Source of the DNA: a bacterium
Lineage (GTDB): Bacteria; CG2-30-53-67; CG2-30-70-394
Direction: 5' to 3'
Assembly (NCBI GenBank): GCA_024278555.1
Contig: JAJRSX010000107.1
Location: forward strand, 1-7,437
Length of the DNA: 7,437 nt
The translations under genes were made by a program, and so were the position numbers. The notes beneath the pieces were generated by a model. It was not told where the DNA came from. It ran no database searches and saw nothing but the letters and a program-made list of their open reading frames with translations. This document shows, in pieces, positions 1 to 5,738 of this stretch (its first letter is position 1; every line of letters starts with the position of its first letter).

Positions 1-43
1 CACCCGGCCTCCACGGTGTTGACAGGGAGCGGCCTCCTCATGG

Positions 44-200
44 AAGACACGGAGGACACGGAGAACTGCAAAGGAGAGGTGCTTTCCTCCTCTTGGGCCT
101 CGCGATGGATCGCCACGGGGTTGCCGTGCACGAGGACGGCGCAAGATCGTGCTGTTTTCTGATGGAGTTCTCTGTGCCCTCCGTTTCTCTGTGGTGAAAA
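44..200. repeat. pair of ACACGGAGG-type tandem repeat tracts, inverted
   Basis: Positions 44-64 contain tandem 9-base units of the form ACACGGAGG/ACACGGAGA. Positions 168-200 contain the same sequence type in reverse complement (CTCTGTGCCCTCCGTTTCTCTGTGG). The two tracts therefore face each other about 100 bases apart. The same family recurs at 4243-4262 and 5151-5182. When translated, such tracts give the EDTEDTE-like peptides that clutter many environmental bacterial genomes. They are better read as dispersed non-coding repeats than as protein. Function unknown. Confidence 0.6.
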
Positions 201-334
201 ATCCCTTCCGGGAGCCCTCCACCTCCCGGCCGAGGCGTGGAGCGACGCCGTACCTGAAAACGGCCCTCCCTAGTGGATAGGATGCCACTCGCCATCCTCA
301 ACCTCTTGCGTTCAGGACGAACCACGCTGTCCGT

Positions 335-358
335 CATGAGCAAAGGGGATAGGCAGTT
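335..358 (+). repeat. 24-base dispersed repeat, copy 1
   Basis: This 24-base block, with core AAGGGGATAGGCAGTT, recurs at 5692-5715 in the same orientation with one mismatch out of 24 (A versus G early in the block). The two copies lie about 5.36 kb apart and flank the fad operon plus the first toxin-antitoxin module. The sequence right after the block differs between copies. No gene is associated with it. It may be part of a larger dispersed repeat family or a mobile-element edge. Confidence 0.6.
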
Positions 359-378
359 TTCAAGAAGTTACGGTGCTC

Positions 379-396
379 GGCGGGCTGAAGCCCGCC
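379..396. repeat. REP-like GC-rich palindrome
   Basis: GGCGGGCT-GA-AGCCCGCC is a perfect 8-base-pair palindrome with a two-base centre (in practice a small loop). It resembles the GGCGGGCTTCAGCCCGCC palindromes dispersed between genes in many GC-rich bacteria. It lies about 100 bases downstream of the fadJ stop codon on the transcribed strand. A hairpin there could protect the 3' end of the fad mRNA or help to end transcription. No T-run follows in either direction, so I do not call it a terminator. Confidence 0.6.
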
Positions 397-439
397 CTAC
401 GGACGGTCCCATCTTGGTCTGCATTGCTATTTCCGCTGA

Positions 440-486
440 TCCTCTTTGCGTTGAGCGGTCCCCCTTCGTGGCCCTCGTGGTTTTGT
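440..486 (-). repeat. CCACGAGGGCCACGAAGG / CGCAAAGAGG-type repeat tract
   Basis: Read on the minus strand, this tract starts about ten bases past the fadJ stop codon. It consists of imperfect CCACGA(G/A)GG units followed by a CGCAAAGAGG unit, a low-complexity family that translates to NHEGHEGG-like peptides. The same family appears at 5371-5402, 5427-5471, 5534-5557, 6721-6747 and 6868-6900. The repeat abuts a normal, intact gene end, so it was probably added or retained just outside the coding region. Confidence 0.55.
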
Positions 487-496
487 TTGGCCGTGG

Positions 497-2629
497 TCAA
501 TTGGTATTCGGATAAAAGCCATCTCCACGCTCCGCCATCTCCACCAGCAGGGGTGCCGGGGTAAAGCGGTCGCCGTGTTCCTCGGCGAGCTGTTGGAGGC
601 GGTCGCAGATCGCCTGCACGCCGCGGCGGTCGGCGTCGCGCAACAGGCCGCCGCGGTAGGGTGGGAAGCCGGTCCCCATGACCATCGCCATGTCGAGATG
701 GAGCGGCGAGGCGACCACCTCTTCTTCTAGGCAGCGCGCCGCCTCGTTCACCATCGCCAGGACCATCCGGTCGACCGCCGCCTCGCGGTCGGTGATCTCC
801 CGGTGGCGGGTGCCGAGGTCGTAGTGGAGGGTGTCGTCGACCCGCCGCCGCTTCCCCTTGCCCTTGTAGAAGCCGCGCCCCTGCTTGTCGCCGAGGCGGT
901 CGTGGTCGACCATCCGGGCCAGGAGCGCCGACGGGCGCATGCGATCGCCGAAGGCTTGGTGGAGGACGCCGGCCACCTCCTGGCAGATGTCGAGCCCCAC
1001 CGCGTCCATCAGGGTGAAGGGGCCCATGGGCATGCCGAAGTCGACCATCAGGGCGTCGAGGCCGGCCACGTCGCTCCCCGCCTCCAGGATCAGGGCGGCC
1101 TCGTTCAGGTAGGGCGACAGCAGCCGGTTGACCAGGAAGCCCGGGCGGTCGGCGACCACCACCGGCACCTTGCCGAGCCGCTTGGCGAAGGCGACGGTGG
1201 CCAGCGTCGCCTCGTCGCTGGTGGAGTCGGCGCGGATCACCTCCACCAGGGGCATCCGGTGGACCGGGTTGAAGAAGTGCAGGCCGATCACCCGCTCCGG
1301 GTGGGTGGCCTCGGCGGCGATCTCGTGGATCGGGAGCGACGAGGTGTTGGTGGCGAAGATGGCGTCGTCGCGGACCTCCCCCTCCACCTCGGCGAGGAGC
1401 GCCCGTTTCACGGAGAGCCGCTCGGCCACCGCCTCCACCACCAGGTCGAGGCGGCCGAAGCCGTGGTAGGTGGTGGTGGGGGTAAGGCAGGCGGCGCGGC
1501 GGCGGTAGTCCAGGCGGCTCAGGCGATGGCGTTCGAGCCCCTCCTTCCAGACGGCGTGGGCCGCCTGCACGCCGCGGGCGACGAAGCGCGGCTCCAGGTC
1601 CTTCATCCGCACGGCGATCTCGCGGTCGGCGATGAGCTGGGCGATGCCGCCGCCCATCACCCCGGCGCCGAGGACGCCGGCGCGCTCCACCGGCCGTCCG
1701 CCGCCGGCCACCCCGGGGACGCCGCTCTCCCGCCTGAGCTGCTCGCGGCCGAAGTAGAGGGCGACGAGGGCGCGACACTCGGGGGTGGTCGCGGTCTCGC
1801 CCAGCGCCCGGGCCTCGATCTCGAAGGCGCGTTCCCGGGGGCTGGTCCACGCCGCCTTGACCACCGCGACCGCCCGCAGGGCCGACGGGTAGTGGCCGTG
1901 GGTCTTGGCCATCACCCCCTTGCGCGCCTGGGAAAATGCGAGGGCGCGGCCGGGGGCATAGTCCTCGATGAGGCGGGCGCGCAGAGAGCGTTTGCGCACC
2001 GGCCGCCGCTTGCCCGCCCCGTGGATCCGCTCCCGGAGAAACCGCTCGGCCTCCTCGCGGAAGATCGCCTGGGGGATGCACGCGTCGATGAGCCCCGCCT
2101 TCAGGGCGCGCCGCCCGTCGAGGATCCTGGCGCCGAGGATCATGGCAAGCCCCTGCTCCAGCCCGACCAGGCGCGGCAGGCGGAAGCAGCCGCCGAAGCC
2201 GGGGAGGATGCCGAGCTGCACCTCGGGCAGGCCGATCTTCACCTTTGGCGAGTCGGAGGCGACCCGCCAGTCGCACGCGAGCGCCAGCTCGCAGCCGCCG
2301 CCCAGGGCGGCGCCGTCAATCGCCGCCACCGTCGGACACGGCAGCTCGGCGAACCGGTGGAGGATCTCTTGGCCGCGGGTGGCGAGGCGGGCGCCGATGG
2401 CGGCGTCGTCGATGGCCTCGATCTCGTGGATGTCGGCACCGGCGACGAAGCAGCCCACCTTCGCCGAGGTGACCAGGAGCCCCTTGAGGTCGGGGCGGCC
2501 GGCAAGCTCCGCGAGGGCCTGCTCCACCTCCTCCAGGACCGGCGCCGCCAGGGTGTTCACCCGGCTGTCCGGGAGGTCGAAGCGAAGCTCGGTGAAGCCG
2601 TCGTGGTCGATGATCCGGATGGTCTCCAT
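497..2629 (-). CDS. fadJ: bifunctional enoyl-CoA hydratase / 3-hydroxyacyl-CoA dehydrogenase (FadJ/FadB-like alpha subunit)
   Basis: This 710-residue protein should carry out two successive steps of fatty-acid beta-oxidation in the cytoplasm. It hydrates trans-2-enoyl-CoA, then oxidises 3-hydroxyacyl-CoA with NAD+. Residues 1 to about 200 are a crotonase domain. The oxyanion-hole and catalytic region reads GAALGGGCEL (E114) and LPEVQLGILPGFGG (E136), so both expected glutamates are present. From about residue 316 there is an NAD-binding fold with GAGVMGGGIA (321-330). The dehydrogenase motif HFFNPVHRMPLVEV (catalytic H451) follows, then C-terminal helical domains containing RPGFLVNR and GFYKGKGK. 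The length matches the family (about 710-730 residues). I chose the ATG at 2629 because GGAGG (2637-2641) lies seven bases upstream. The start overlaps the thiolase stop by one base (TAATG), indicating translational coupling within one operon. FadJ is favoured over FadB because the thiolase comes first, but the symbol is by analogy. Confidence 0.95.
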   Translation of the reverse strand: METIRIIDHDGFTELRFDLPDSRVNTLAAPVLEEVEQALAELAGRPDLKGLLVTSAKVGCFVAGADIHEIEAIDDAAIGARLATRGQEILHRFAELPCPTVAAIDGAALGGGCELALACDWRVASDSPKVKIGLPEVQLGILPGFGGCFRLPRLVGLEQGLAMILGARILDGRRALKAGLIDACIPQAIFREEAERFLRERIHGAGKRRPVRKRSLRARLIEDYAPGRALAFSQARKGVMAKTHGHYPSALRAVAVVKAAWTSPRERAFEIEARALGETATTPECRALVALYFGREQLRRESGVPGVAGGGRPVERAGVLGAGVMGGGIAQLIADREIAVRMKDLEPRFVARGVQAAHAVWKEGLERHRLSRLDYRRRAACLTPTTTYHGFGRLDLVVEAVAERLSVKRALLAEVEGEVRDDAIFATNTSSLPIHEIAAEATHPERVIGLHFFNPVHRMPLVEVIRADSTSDEATLATVAFAKRLGKVPVVVADRPGFLVNRLLSPYLNEAALILEAGSDVAGLDALMVDFGMPMGPFTLMDAVGLDICQEVAGVLHQAFGDRMRPSALLARMVDHDRLGDKQGRGFYKGKGKRRRVDDTLHYDLGTRHREITDREAAVDRMVLAMVNEAARCLEEEVVASPLHLDMAMVMGTGFPPYRGGLLRDADRRGVQAICDRLQQLAEEHGDRFTPAPLLVEMAERGDGFYPNTN

Positions 2630-2641
2630 TACATGGCCTCC
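2627..2641 (-). promoter_or_regulatory. overlapping stop/start with ribosome binding site for fadJ
   Basis: On the minus strand the thiolase TAA and the fadJ ATG share one base (TAATG). A GGAGG ribosome binding site at 2637-2641 sits inside the last thiolase codons, seven bases before the ATG. This arrangement fits coupled translation of the two subunits in near-equal amounts. Confidence 0.8.
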
Positions 2642-3915
2642 ACGACAAAGGCGGCGCCCTGACCGCCGCCGATGCACAGGGTCGCCAGGCCGCGCTCCAG
2701 CCCACGGCGGCGCAGCTCCTTGAGCAGGGTGATGATCAGCCGGGTGCCGGAGGAGCCCACCGGGTGGCCGAGGGCGATGGCGCCGCCGTTGACGTTCAGC
2801 TTGGCCTCGTGGATCTCGCCGAGGGGCGGCTCGCCGTCGAAGTGGTCGCGGAAGTAGGCGGCCGAGTCGAAGGCGCGGAGGCAGCCGAGCACCTGGGCGG
2901 CAAACGCCTCGTTGATCTCCACCAGGTCGAAGTGGGCGAGGGTGAGGCCGGTGGCCTTGAGGAGCTTGCGGGTCGCGTGGACCGGTCCGAGCCCCATGCG
3001 TGAAGGGTCGTTGCCGGCGAAGGCCCAGGCGGTGACCCGGCCGAGCGGCGTGTAGCCGCGGGCGCGGGCGTCCGCCTCCCCCATCAGGACCACCGCCGCG
3101 CCGCCGTCGGAGATCTGCGAGGCGTTGCCCGCGGTGACCGTGCCGTAGGGGCGCTCGAAGACCGGCTTGAGCTTGGCCAGGGCGGTCATGGTCTGGCCGC
3201 GGCGGACGCCGTCGTCGCCGGCCACCGCCGCGAACGAGGGCGGCGGGTAGACCGGGACGATCTCCTCGGCCAGCCGACCCCCGTCGATCGCCTCCTCGGT
3301 GCGCTGGTGGGAGCGGAGGGCGAAGCGATCCTGCTCCTCGCGGGAGATGGCGAAGTCACGCGCCACCACCTCGGCGGTCTCGCCCATGTTCAGGCCGCAC
3401 ACCGGATCGGTGAGGCCGAGGCGCAGCCCCACGGTCGGCTTGAACCACGCCGGCCGCAGGCGGGTGAGATGCTTGAGCTTATCCAGCGGCCGCCGCGCCC
3501 GCTGCAACCCCATGAGCCACCGCTGGAGGTCGCGGGAGAGGAGGAAGGGGATATTCGACATCGACTCCACCCCCCCGGCGACCACAACCCGCGCCTGACC
3601 GAGGCGGATCAGGTTGACCCCCTCGGCGATCGCCTCCATCCCCGAGGCGCAGTTGCGGTGCACCGTGTGGGCCGGGACCGGCCGCGGGATGTTGGCGCGC
3701 AGGGCGATCACCCGGGCGATGTTCGCCGCCTCCCCGGGCTGGGCCACGTTGCCCACCACTACCGCGTCGACCTCCTTGGTGTCGAGGTCGAGACGGGTGA
3801 GAAGCTCCGCCACCGCGATCCTCCCCAGCTCATCCGCGGGGAGCGCATCAAAGAGGCCCCACGCCTTCGCGTACGGCGTCCGCAGGCCGTCCACCACCAC
3901 CACCGCGTCGTCCAT
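2629..3915 (-). CDS. fadI: acetyl-CoA C-acyltransferase (3-ketoacyl-CoA thiolase, FadI-like beta subunit)
   Basis: This 428-residue thiolase should cleave 3-ketoacyl-CoA with CoA to release acetyl-CoA, the last step of each beta-oxidation turn. It probably acts in a complex with the FadJ-like protein. Counting from the ATG at 3915, the nucleophilic cysteine is C89 in [10 protein letters not shown]. The NEAF motif is at 335-338, the GHP histidine is H384 in [16 protein letters not shown], and the second active-site cysteine is C414 in [10 protein letters not shown]. All expected catalytic residues are present. Another in-frame ATG lies eight codons upstream at 3939. I prefer 3915 because GAGAGGAG (3923-3930) ends seven bases before it, whereas 3939 has no clear ribosome binding site. 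The protein is first in a minus-strand operon and overlaps fadJ by one base. Its C-terminal CIGGG motif resembles biosynthetic or degradative acetyl-CoA thiolases more than the CAAGG motif I associate with enteric FadI, so substrate chain length is uncertain. Confidence 0.93.
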   Translation of the reverse strand: MDDAVVVVDGLRTPYAKAWGLFDALPADELGRIAVAELLTRLDLDTKEVDAVVVGNVAQPGEAANIARVIALRANIPRPVPAHTVHRNCASGMEAIAEGVNLIRLGQARVVVAGGVESMSNIPFLLSRDLQRWLMGLQRARRPLDKLKHLTRLRPAWFKPTVGLRLGLTDPVCGLNMGETAEVVARDFAISREEQDRFALRSHQRTEEAIDGGRLAEEIVPVYPPPSFAAVAGDDGVRRGQTMTALAKLKPVFERPYGTVTAGNASQISDGGAAVVLMGEADARARGYTPLGRVTAWAFAGNDPSRMGLGPVHATRKLLKATGLTLAHFDLVEINEAFAAQVLGCLRAFDSAAYFRDHFDGEPPLGEIHEAKLNVNGGAIALGHPVGSSGTRLIITLLKELRRRGLERGLATLCIGGGQGAAFVVEAM

Positions 3916-3922
3916 GGTCTGG

Positions 3923-3930
3923 CTCCTCTC
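3923..3930 (-). promoter_or_regulatory. ribosome binding site deciding the thiolase start
   Basis: On the minus strand this reads GAGAGGAG, seven bases before the ATG at 3915. It favours this start over the in-frame ATG at 3939. Confidence 0.7.
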
Positions 3931-3951
3931 GGGCGTCATGCCCGAATCCCG

Positions 3952-3970
3952 CCTGATGAAGGTAATCAGG
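3952..3970. promoter_or_regulatory. inverted repeat upstream of thiolase, candidate operator
   Basis: CCTGAT-N7-ATCAGG forms six-base arms around a seven-base spacer. Its near edge is 37 bases upstream of the thiolase ATG on the minus strand, where an operator or leader element of the fad operon would be expected. I do not recognise the binding protein, and a six-base inverted repeat can occur by chance. Confidence 0.3.
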
Positions 3971-3983
3971 TTCCGCCGGGAGC

Positions 3984-3996
3984 GAAACCGGGTTTT
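3984..3996. promoter_or_regulatory. possible PsrA-type operator
   Basis: GAAAC-CGG-GTTTT resembles the (G/C)AAAC-N2-4-GTTT(G/C) site bound by PsrA, the TetR-family fatty-acid regulator of beta-oxidation genes in several gammaproteobacteria. Only the last base departs from that pattern. It lies about 70 bases upstream of the thiolase ATG, a plausible promoter-proximal place. The identification rests on one recalled consensus and its position. I could not find a convincing -35/-10 pair beside it. Confidence 0.35.
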
Positions 3997-4317
3997 TCCC
4001 TGCGGGCGCCACGCCCCCCCTCGGCCATCACCAATCTCGAATTTTCGGGACCCAACACCCTCACGATCGGCACCACCCGTTACCCTTGCACCTCGCCTCC
4101 TCTCGACCCTCCAACCTCAACCCAGCGGTTACCGAACGAACCGCAAGCCTCGATTCCAGACCCGTGGCTAGCGGCTACCCGGGTAGGCGTTCCTGCCACA
4201 AGAGCACACGGCATCGCCACGCCACAACCCCGTGAGAACGCCGACGCAGGGGACGCAGAGGCAGACCATCGAACCGGCAGCCTCGGCTCCCGCGGACGGG
4301 TAGCAGATTTTGGGGTC

Positions 4318-4420
4318 GATTTTGGGGTCAGGTCTTTCATCGCCACATTTCTTGGATTTTGGGGTCACATCGCCACATTTCTTGGAGAAATGTGGCGATG
4401 AAAGACCTGACCCCAAAATC
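4318..4420. repeat. long perfect foldback (35-base inverted repeat, 33-base spacer)
   Basis: Positions 4318-4352 and 4386-4420 are exact reverse complements over 35 bases. The arms contain GGGGTCAGGTCTTTCATCGC and end in CCACATTTCT. The 33-base spacer (4353-4385) is mostly a direct repeat of the left arm lacking seven bases. As DNA it could extrude a cruciform, and as RNA it would form a very stable stem-loop. The right arm ends 14 bases before the extended -10 of the PIN toxin gene and would cover its -35 position. The arms carry the GGGGTCAGG core seen in inverse at 5663-5671 and in 7061-7208, which links this element to the other repeats. It could be a MITE-like element or the product of template switching. 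Confidence 0.85.
4319..4385 (+). repeat. tandem direct copies of the foldback arm, second copy with a 7-base deletion
   Basis: Positions 4319-4355 (37 bases) and 4356-4385 (30 bases) are the same sequence. The second copy lacks seven bases (one of GGTCTTT/GTCTTTC) between ATTTTGGGGTCA and ATCGCCACATTTCTTGG. A third partial unit, ATTTTGGGGTC, precedes them at 4307-4317. The local history therefore includes both direct duplication and inversion. Confidence 0.8.
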
Positions 4421-4434
4421 CGCGACAGCACATA

Positions 4435-4443
4435 TGCTATCAT
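4435..4443 (+). promoter_or_regulatory. extended -10 promoter, probably giving a leaderless toxin mRNA
   Basis: TGC-TATCAT is an extended -10 element (TGn followed by a hexamer matching TATAAT at five of six positions). Seven bases separate it from the ATG at 4451, so the expected transcription start is at or next to the A of the start codon. No Shine-Dalgarno sequence precedes that ATG, which supports leaderless translation. The -35 position would fall in the right arm of the foldback and does not resemble TTGACA. Confidence 0.5.
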
Positions 4444-4450
4444 CCTGCCC

Positions 4451-4870
4451 ATGGTCCTCGTCGTGGATACCAGTGTATTCATTTCCGCCTTGCTCGGGCC
4501 GCGTGGAGCATCTCGGTCGATTTTGCGTCATTGCCTCGAAGGTGGGCACTCTCCCTTGATGGGCACCTCCCTCTTTCTCGAATACCAGTCCGTACTTCAC
4601 AGACCTCCCCTGTTCAAACACTGCGCCTTGAATTCAGTCGAACGTGAGGAGCTACTAGACGCATTTCTCAGCGTGTGCCGATGGACAACGGTCTACTACA
4701 AGTGGCGCCCAAATCTATCCGATGATGACGACAACCATATTATCGAGTTGGCGATCGCAGGCGGTGCAGACTGCATCGTCACCAAAAACACAAAGGACTT
4801 CTCTCGGACGGAGCTTAACTTTCCCAACATTACGATCTTAAAACCAGAAGAGCTATTACGAATGGAGTAA
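4451..4870 (+). CDS. PIN-domain toxin of a toxin-antitoxin pair (COG1569-like)
   Basis: This 139-residue protein has the layout of a PIN-domain ribonuclease. The N-terminal strand VLVVDTSVF carries the first metal-binding aspartate (D6). An acidic residue lies in the second conserved region (E44 in LFLEYQSVL). The third is the acidic run LSDDDDNHIIELA (D91-D94), followed by GGADCIVTKNTKDF (D107, D116). This fits the family annotated as putative PIN-family toxin component (COG1569), presumably a magnesium-dependent endoribonuclease acting on cellular RNA. Its RNA target cannot be read from the sequence. The frame extends upstream to 4310, but that part only translates the foldback repeat, so I chose the ATG at 4451, just after the extended -10. 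The antitoxin gene follows four bases later, so the toxin is the first gene. Its base composition (about 47% GC in 4681-4740) is far lower than the fad genes, suggesting transfer. Confidence 0.85.
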   Translation: MVLVVDTSVFISALLGPRGASRSILRHCLEGGHSPLMGTSLFLEYQSVLHRPPLFKHCALNSVEREELLDAFLSVCRWTTVYYKWRPNLSDDDDNHIIELAIAGGADCIVTKNTKDFSRTELNFPNITILKPEELLRME

Positions 4871-4874
4871 CACC

Positions 4875-5105
4875 ATGGCAACCCTTACCATTCGCATGCC
4901 CGATGACAAGCACGAGCGCCTACGCCAGATGGCCAAGCAACGACACATCAGCTTGAACAAGCTCATGGAGGAACTATCAACCATGGCTATCACCCAATTC
5001 GACACTGAAGCCCACTTCCGAGCGCGAGCAGCGCGAGGGTCCGCAAAGCGAGGACTGGAGCTCCTCGACAAGCTCGACCACAGCAGCGGAGAATTACACG
5101 GCTGA
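4875..5105 (+). CDS. ribbon-helix-helix antitoxin (HicB/CopG-like)
   Basis: This small protein of 76 residues begins with MATLTIRMPDDKHERLRQMA, the beta-strand and first helix of a ribbon-helix-helix DNA-binding domain. It continues with KQRHISLNKLMEELS, the second helix. The C-terminal part (about residues 40-76) is charged, with FRARAARGSAKRGLELLDKLD, and probably wraps around and neutralises the PIN toxin. As a dimer it should also bind an operator and repress its own operon. The start at 4875 has GGAG (4864-4867) seven bases upstream, inside the end of the toxin gene. The four-base gap from the toxin stop indicates co-transcription and coupled translation. Proteins of this type are often annotated as HicB-family antitoxin, but no HicA is present and the partner is a PIN protein. 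Confidence 0.82.
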   Translation: MATLTIRMPDDKHERLRQMAKQRHISLNKLMEELSTMAITQFDTEAHFRARAARGSAKRGLELLDKLDHSSGELHG

Positions 5106-5384
5106 CTCTCCCCCTCCGCGTCTCCGCGCGAGATGCAGTTGCGGTTGCTCTCCTCCGTGTCCTCCGTGTCTCTGTGATGAATCGTGGTGGCAGTCCGCAG
5201 TCGCCGTTCCTTCACCCTCCGCTGTTCTTTGCGTCTTGGCGGCTTGGCGCGAGACCCCCGGCCATCAAGGCCCCCGCCCCACCCCGGCATCACCACCGGC
5301 GACGCAATTCCCCCAGTCTCCCCCTCATCCTGTAAATCCTGTTCATCCTGTCCAACAAGCAGTCCCGCAGTTCTTCGCCTCTTA

Positions 5385-5466
5385 GCGTCTTCGCGGTGAG
5401 AAGCTGTTGCGGTTGCAGCTCCCATCGTGTCCTTCGTGTGAAGGCTCGATCTCACCGCGAAGACGC
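5385..5466. repeat. inverted pair of GCGTCTTCGCGGTGAG repeats
   Basis: GCGTCTTCGCGGTGAG at 5385-5400 and its exact reverse complement at 5451-5466 form a 16-base inverted repeat. The next inner base also pairs, giving 17, with a spacer of about 48 bases. It arises from two copies of the dispersed CGCGAAGACGC-type repeat in opposite orientation. RNA crossing this region from either side could fold here, which might help separate the two convergent operons. Confidence 0.7.
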
Positions 5467-5601
5467 CAAGGGTTGTCCCGGGCAGCGGTGGCGAGGGTAG
5501 TCCCCCGGGCTCCGGTTGCCGCCGGGCAGGGGGGTGTCCACGAAGTCACACGAAGGGCGCGGTGCGCCTCCACAAAGGGCTTCTTCCACCCAGGCACCCC
5601 A

Positions 5602-5672
5602 GGGTCGGGCGGCGGAACGCATTGTTTTCAACGTGTTAGAGACAATCATGCAAGAGTGCAAGCCTGACCCCA
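5602..5672 (+). repeat. 71-base dispersed repeat ending in CCTGACCCC, copy 1
   Basis: This block aligns without gaps to 7139-7209 with 63 of 71 positions identical. It starts GGGTCGGGCGGCGG, contains TGTTTTCAA and GACAAT-ATGCAA, and ends TGCAAGCCTGACCCCA. The copies are directly oriented, 1537 bases apart, and enclose the second toxin-antitoxin module. Eight substitutions and no indels suggest an old duplication or two independent insertions of one family. The GGGGTCAGG core on the opposite strand matches the foldback arm at 4324-4332. Confidence 0.85.
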
Positions 5673-5691
5673 GATTCGTCTCTTCTCCGAC

Positions 5692-5715
5692 CATGAGCGA
5701 AGGGGATAGGCAGTT
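5692..5715 (+). repeat. 24-base dispersed repeat, copy 2
   Basis: This is the second copy of the block at 335-358, in the same orientation, with 23 of 24 positions identical. It lies 20 bases after the end of the 71-base repeat and 23 bases before the stop codon of the minus-strand PIN toxin. Confidence 0.6.
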
Positions 5716-5738
5716 AACGTAAAGGGACGATCCTGGGG

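Larger units (their letters stand above)
1..496. other. gene-free stretch with short repeats
   Basis: I find no convincing coding sequence here. The open frames on both strands are short, have biased composition and give translations rich in Arg, Pro and charged repeats with no recognisable domain. The stretch holds the repeat units listed separately at 44-200, 335-358, 379-396 and 440-486. It lies downstream (3') of the minus-strand fad operon, so it contains that operon's 3' untranslated region, but I see no hairpin followed by a T-run that would be a clear intrinsic terminator. Confidence 0.6.
3940..4317. other. gene-free intergenic region between the divergent fad operon and PIN toxin
   Basis: The first part should contain the fad operon promoter and the two candidate operators listed separately. 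The rest shows no gene: the available frames have no domain and no ribosome binding sites. Positions 4243-4262 hold a GACGCAGGGGACGCAGAGG tract of the same low-complexity type as at 44-64. At 4307-4317 there is a first partial copy of the ATTTTGGGGTC unit that builds the neighbouring foldback. Confidence 0.6.
5106..5738. other. gene-free repeat-rich region between convergent toxin-antitoxin modules
   Basis: No credible gene is present. Frames here translate to low-complexity peptides. The stretch is a mosaic of short repeats. They include CCTCCGTGTCCTCCGTGTCTC (5151-5182), TTTGCGTCTTGGCGGCTTGGC (about 5228-5249), and AATCCTGTTCATCCTGTCC (5335-5353). TTAGCGTCTTCGCGGTGAG (5382-5400), GTGTCCTTCGTGTG (5427-5440) and CCACGAAGTCACACGAAGGG (5538-5557) complete the set. 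Farther right are the 71-base repeat (5602-5672) and the second 24-base repeat (5692-5715). The 3' ends of both toxin-antitoxin operons point into this region, but I see no clear intrinsic terminator. Confidence 0.65.

Noticed and set aside
379-396. Palindrome as intrinsic terminator of the fad operon
   Set aside because: The stem is strong but no T-run follows on the transcribed strand, and it matches the REP-like palindromes found between genes.
360-2276. Long minus-strand open frame of about 638 codons overlapping fadJ in another frame
   Set aside because: The translation is dominated by Arg, Pro and Gly and merely shadows fadJ; it ends in the repeat tract and has no recognisable domain.
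803-2662. Very long open frame on the plus strand opposite fadJ
   Set aside because: It is antisense to a gene with all catalytic motifs in place. Its translation is low-complexity, rich in Gly, Ala, His and Arg without a domain, as expected from a GC-rich shadow frame.
3916-3939. Upstream in-frame ATG at 3939 for the thiolase
   Set aside because: It adds eight unconserved-looking residues and has no good ribosome binding site, while the ATG at 3915 has GAGAGGAG at ideal spacing.
4318-4420. Foldback as a retron-type or other known non-coding RNA
   Set aside because: There is no reverse transcriptase or other partner gene nearby, and the structure is a simple inverted repeat without further conserved RNA features.
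4310-4450. N-terminal extension of the PIN toxin to an upstream ATG
   Set aside because: The extra 47 codons only translate the foldback repeats, and the extended -10 element would lie inside the coding region.
4856-5455. Minus-strand open frame antisense to the first antitoxin and repeat region
   Set aside because: It translates repeat tracts (HRDTEDTEE-like, QDEQDLQDE-like) and runs opposite a supported antitoxin gene; there is no domain.
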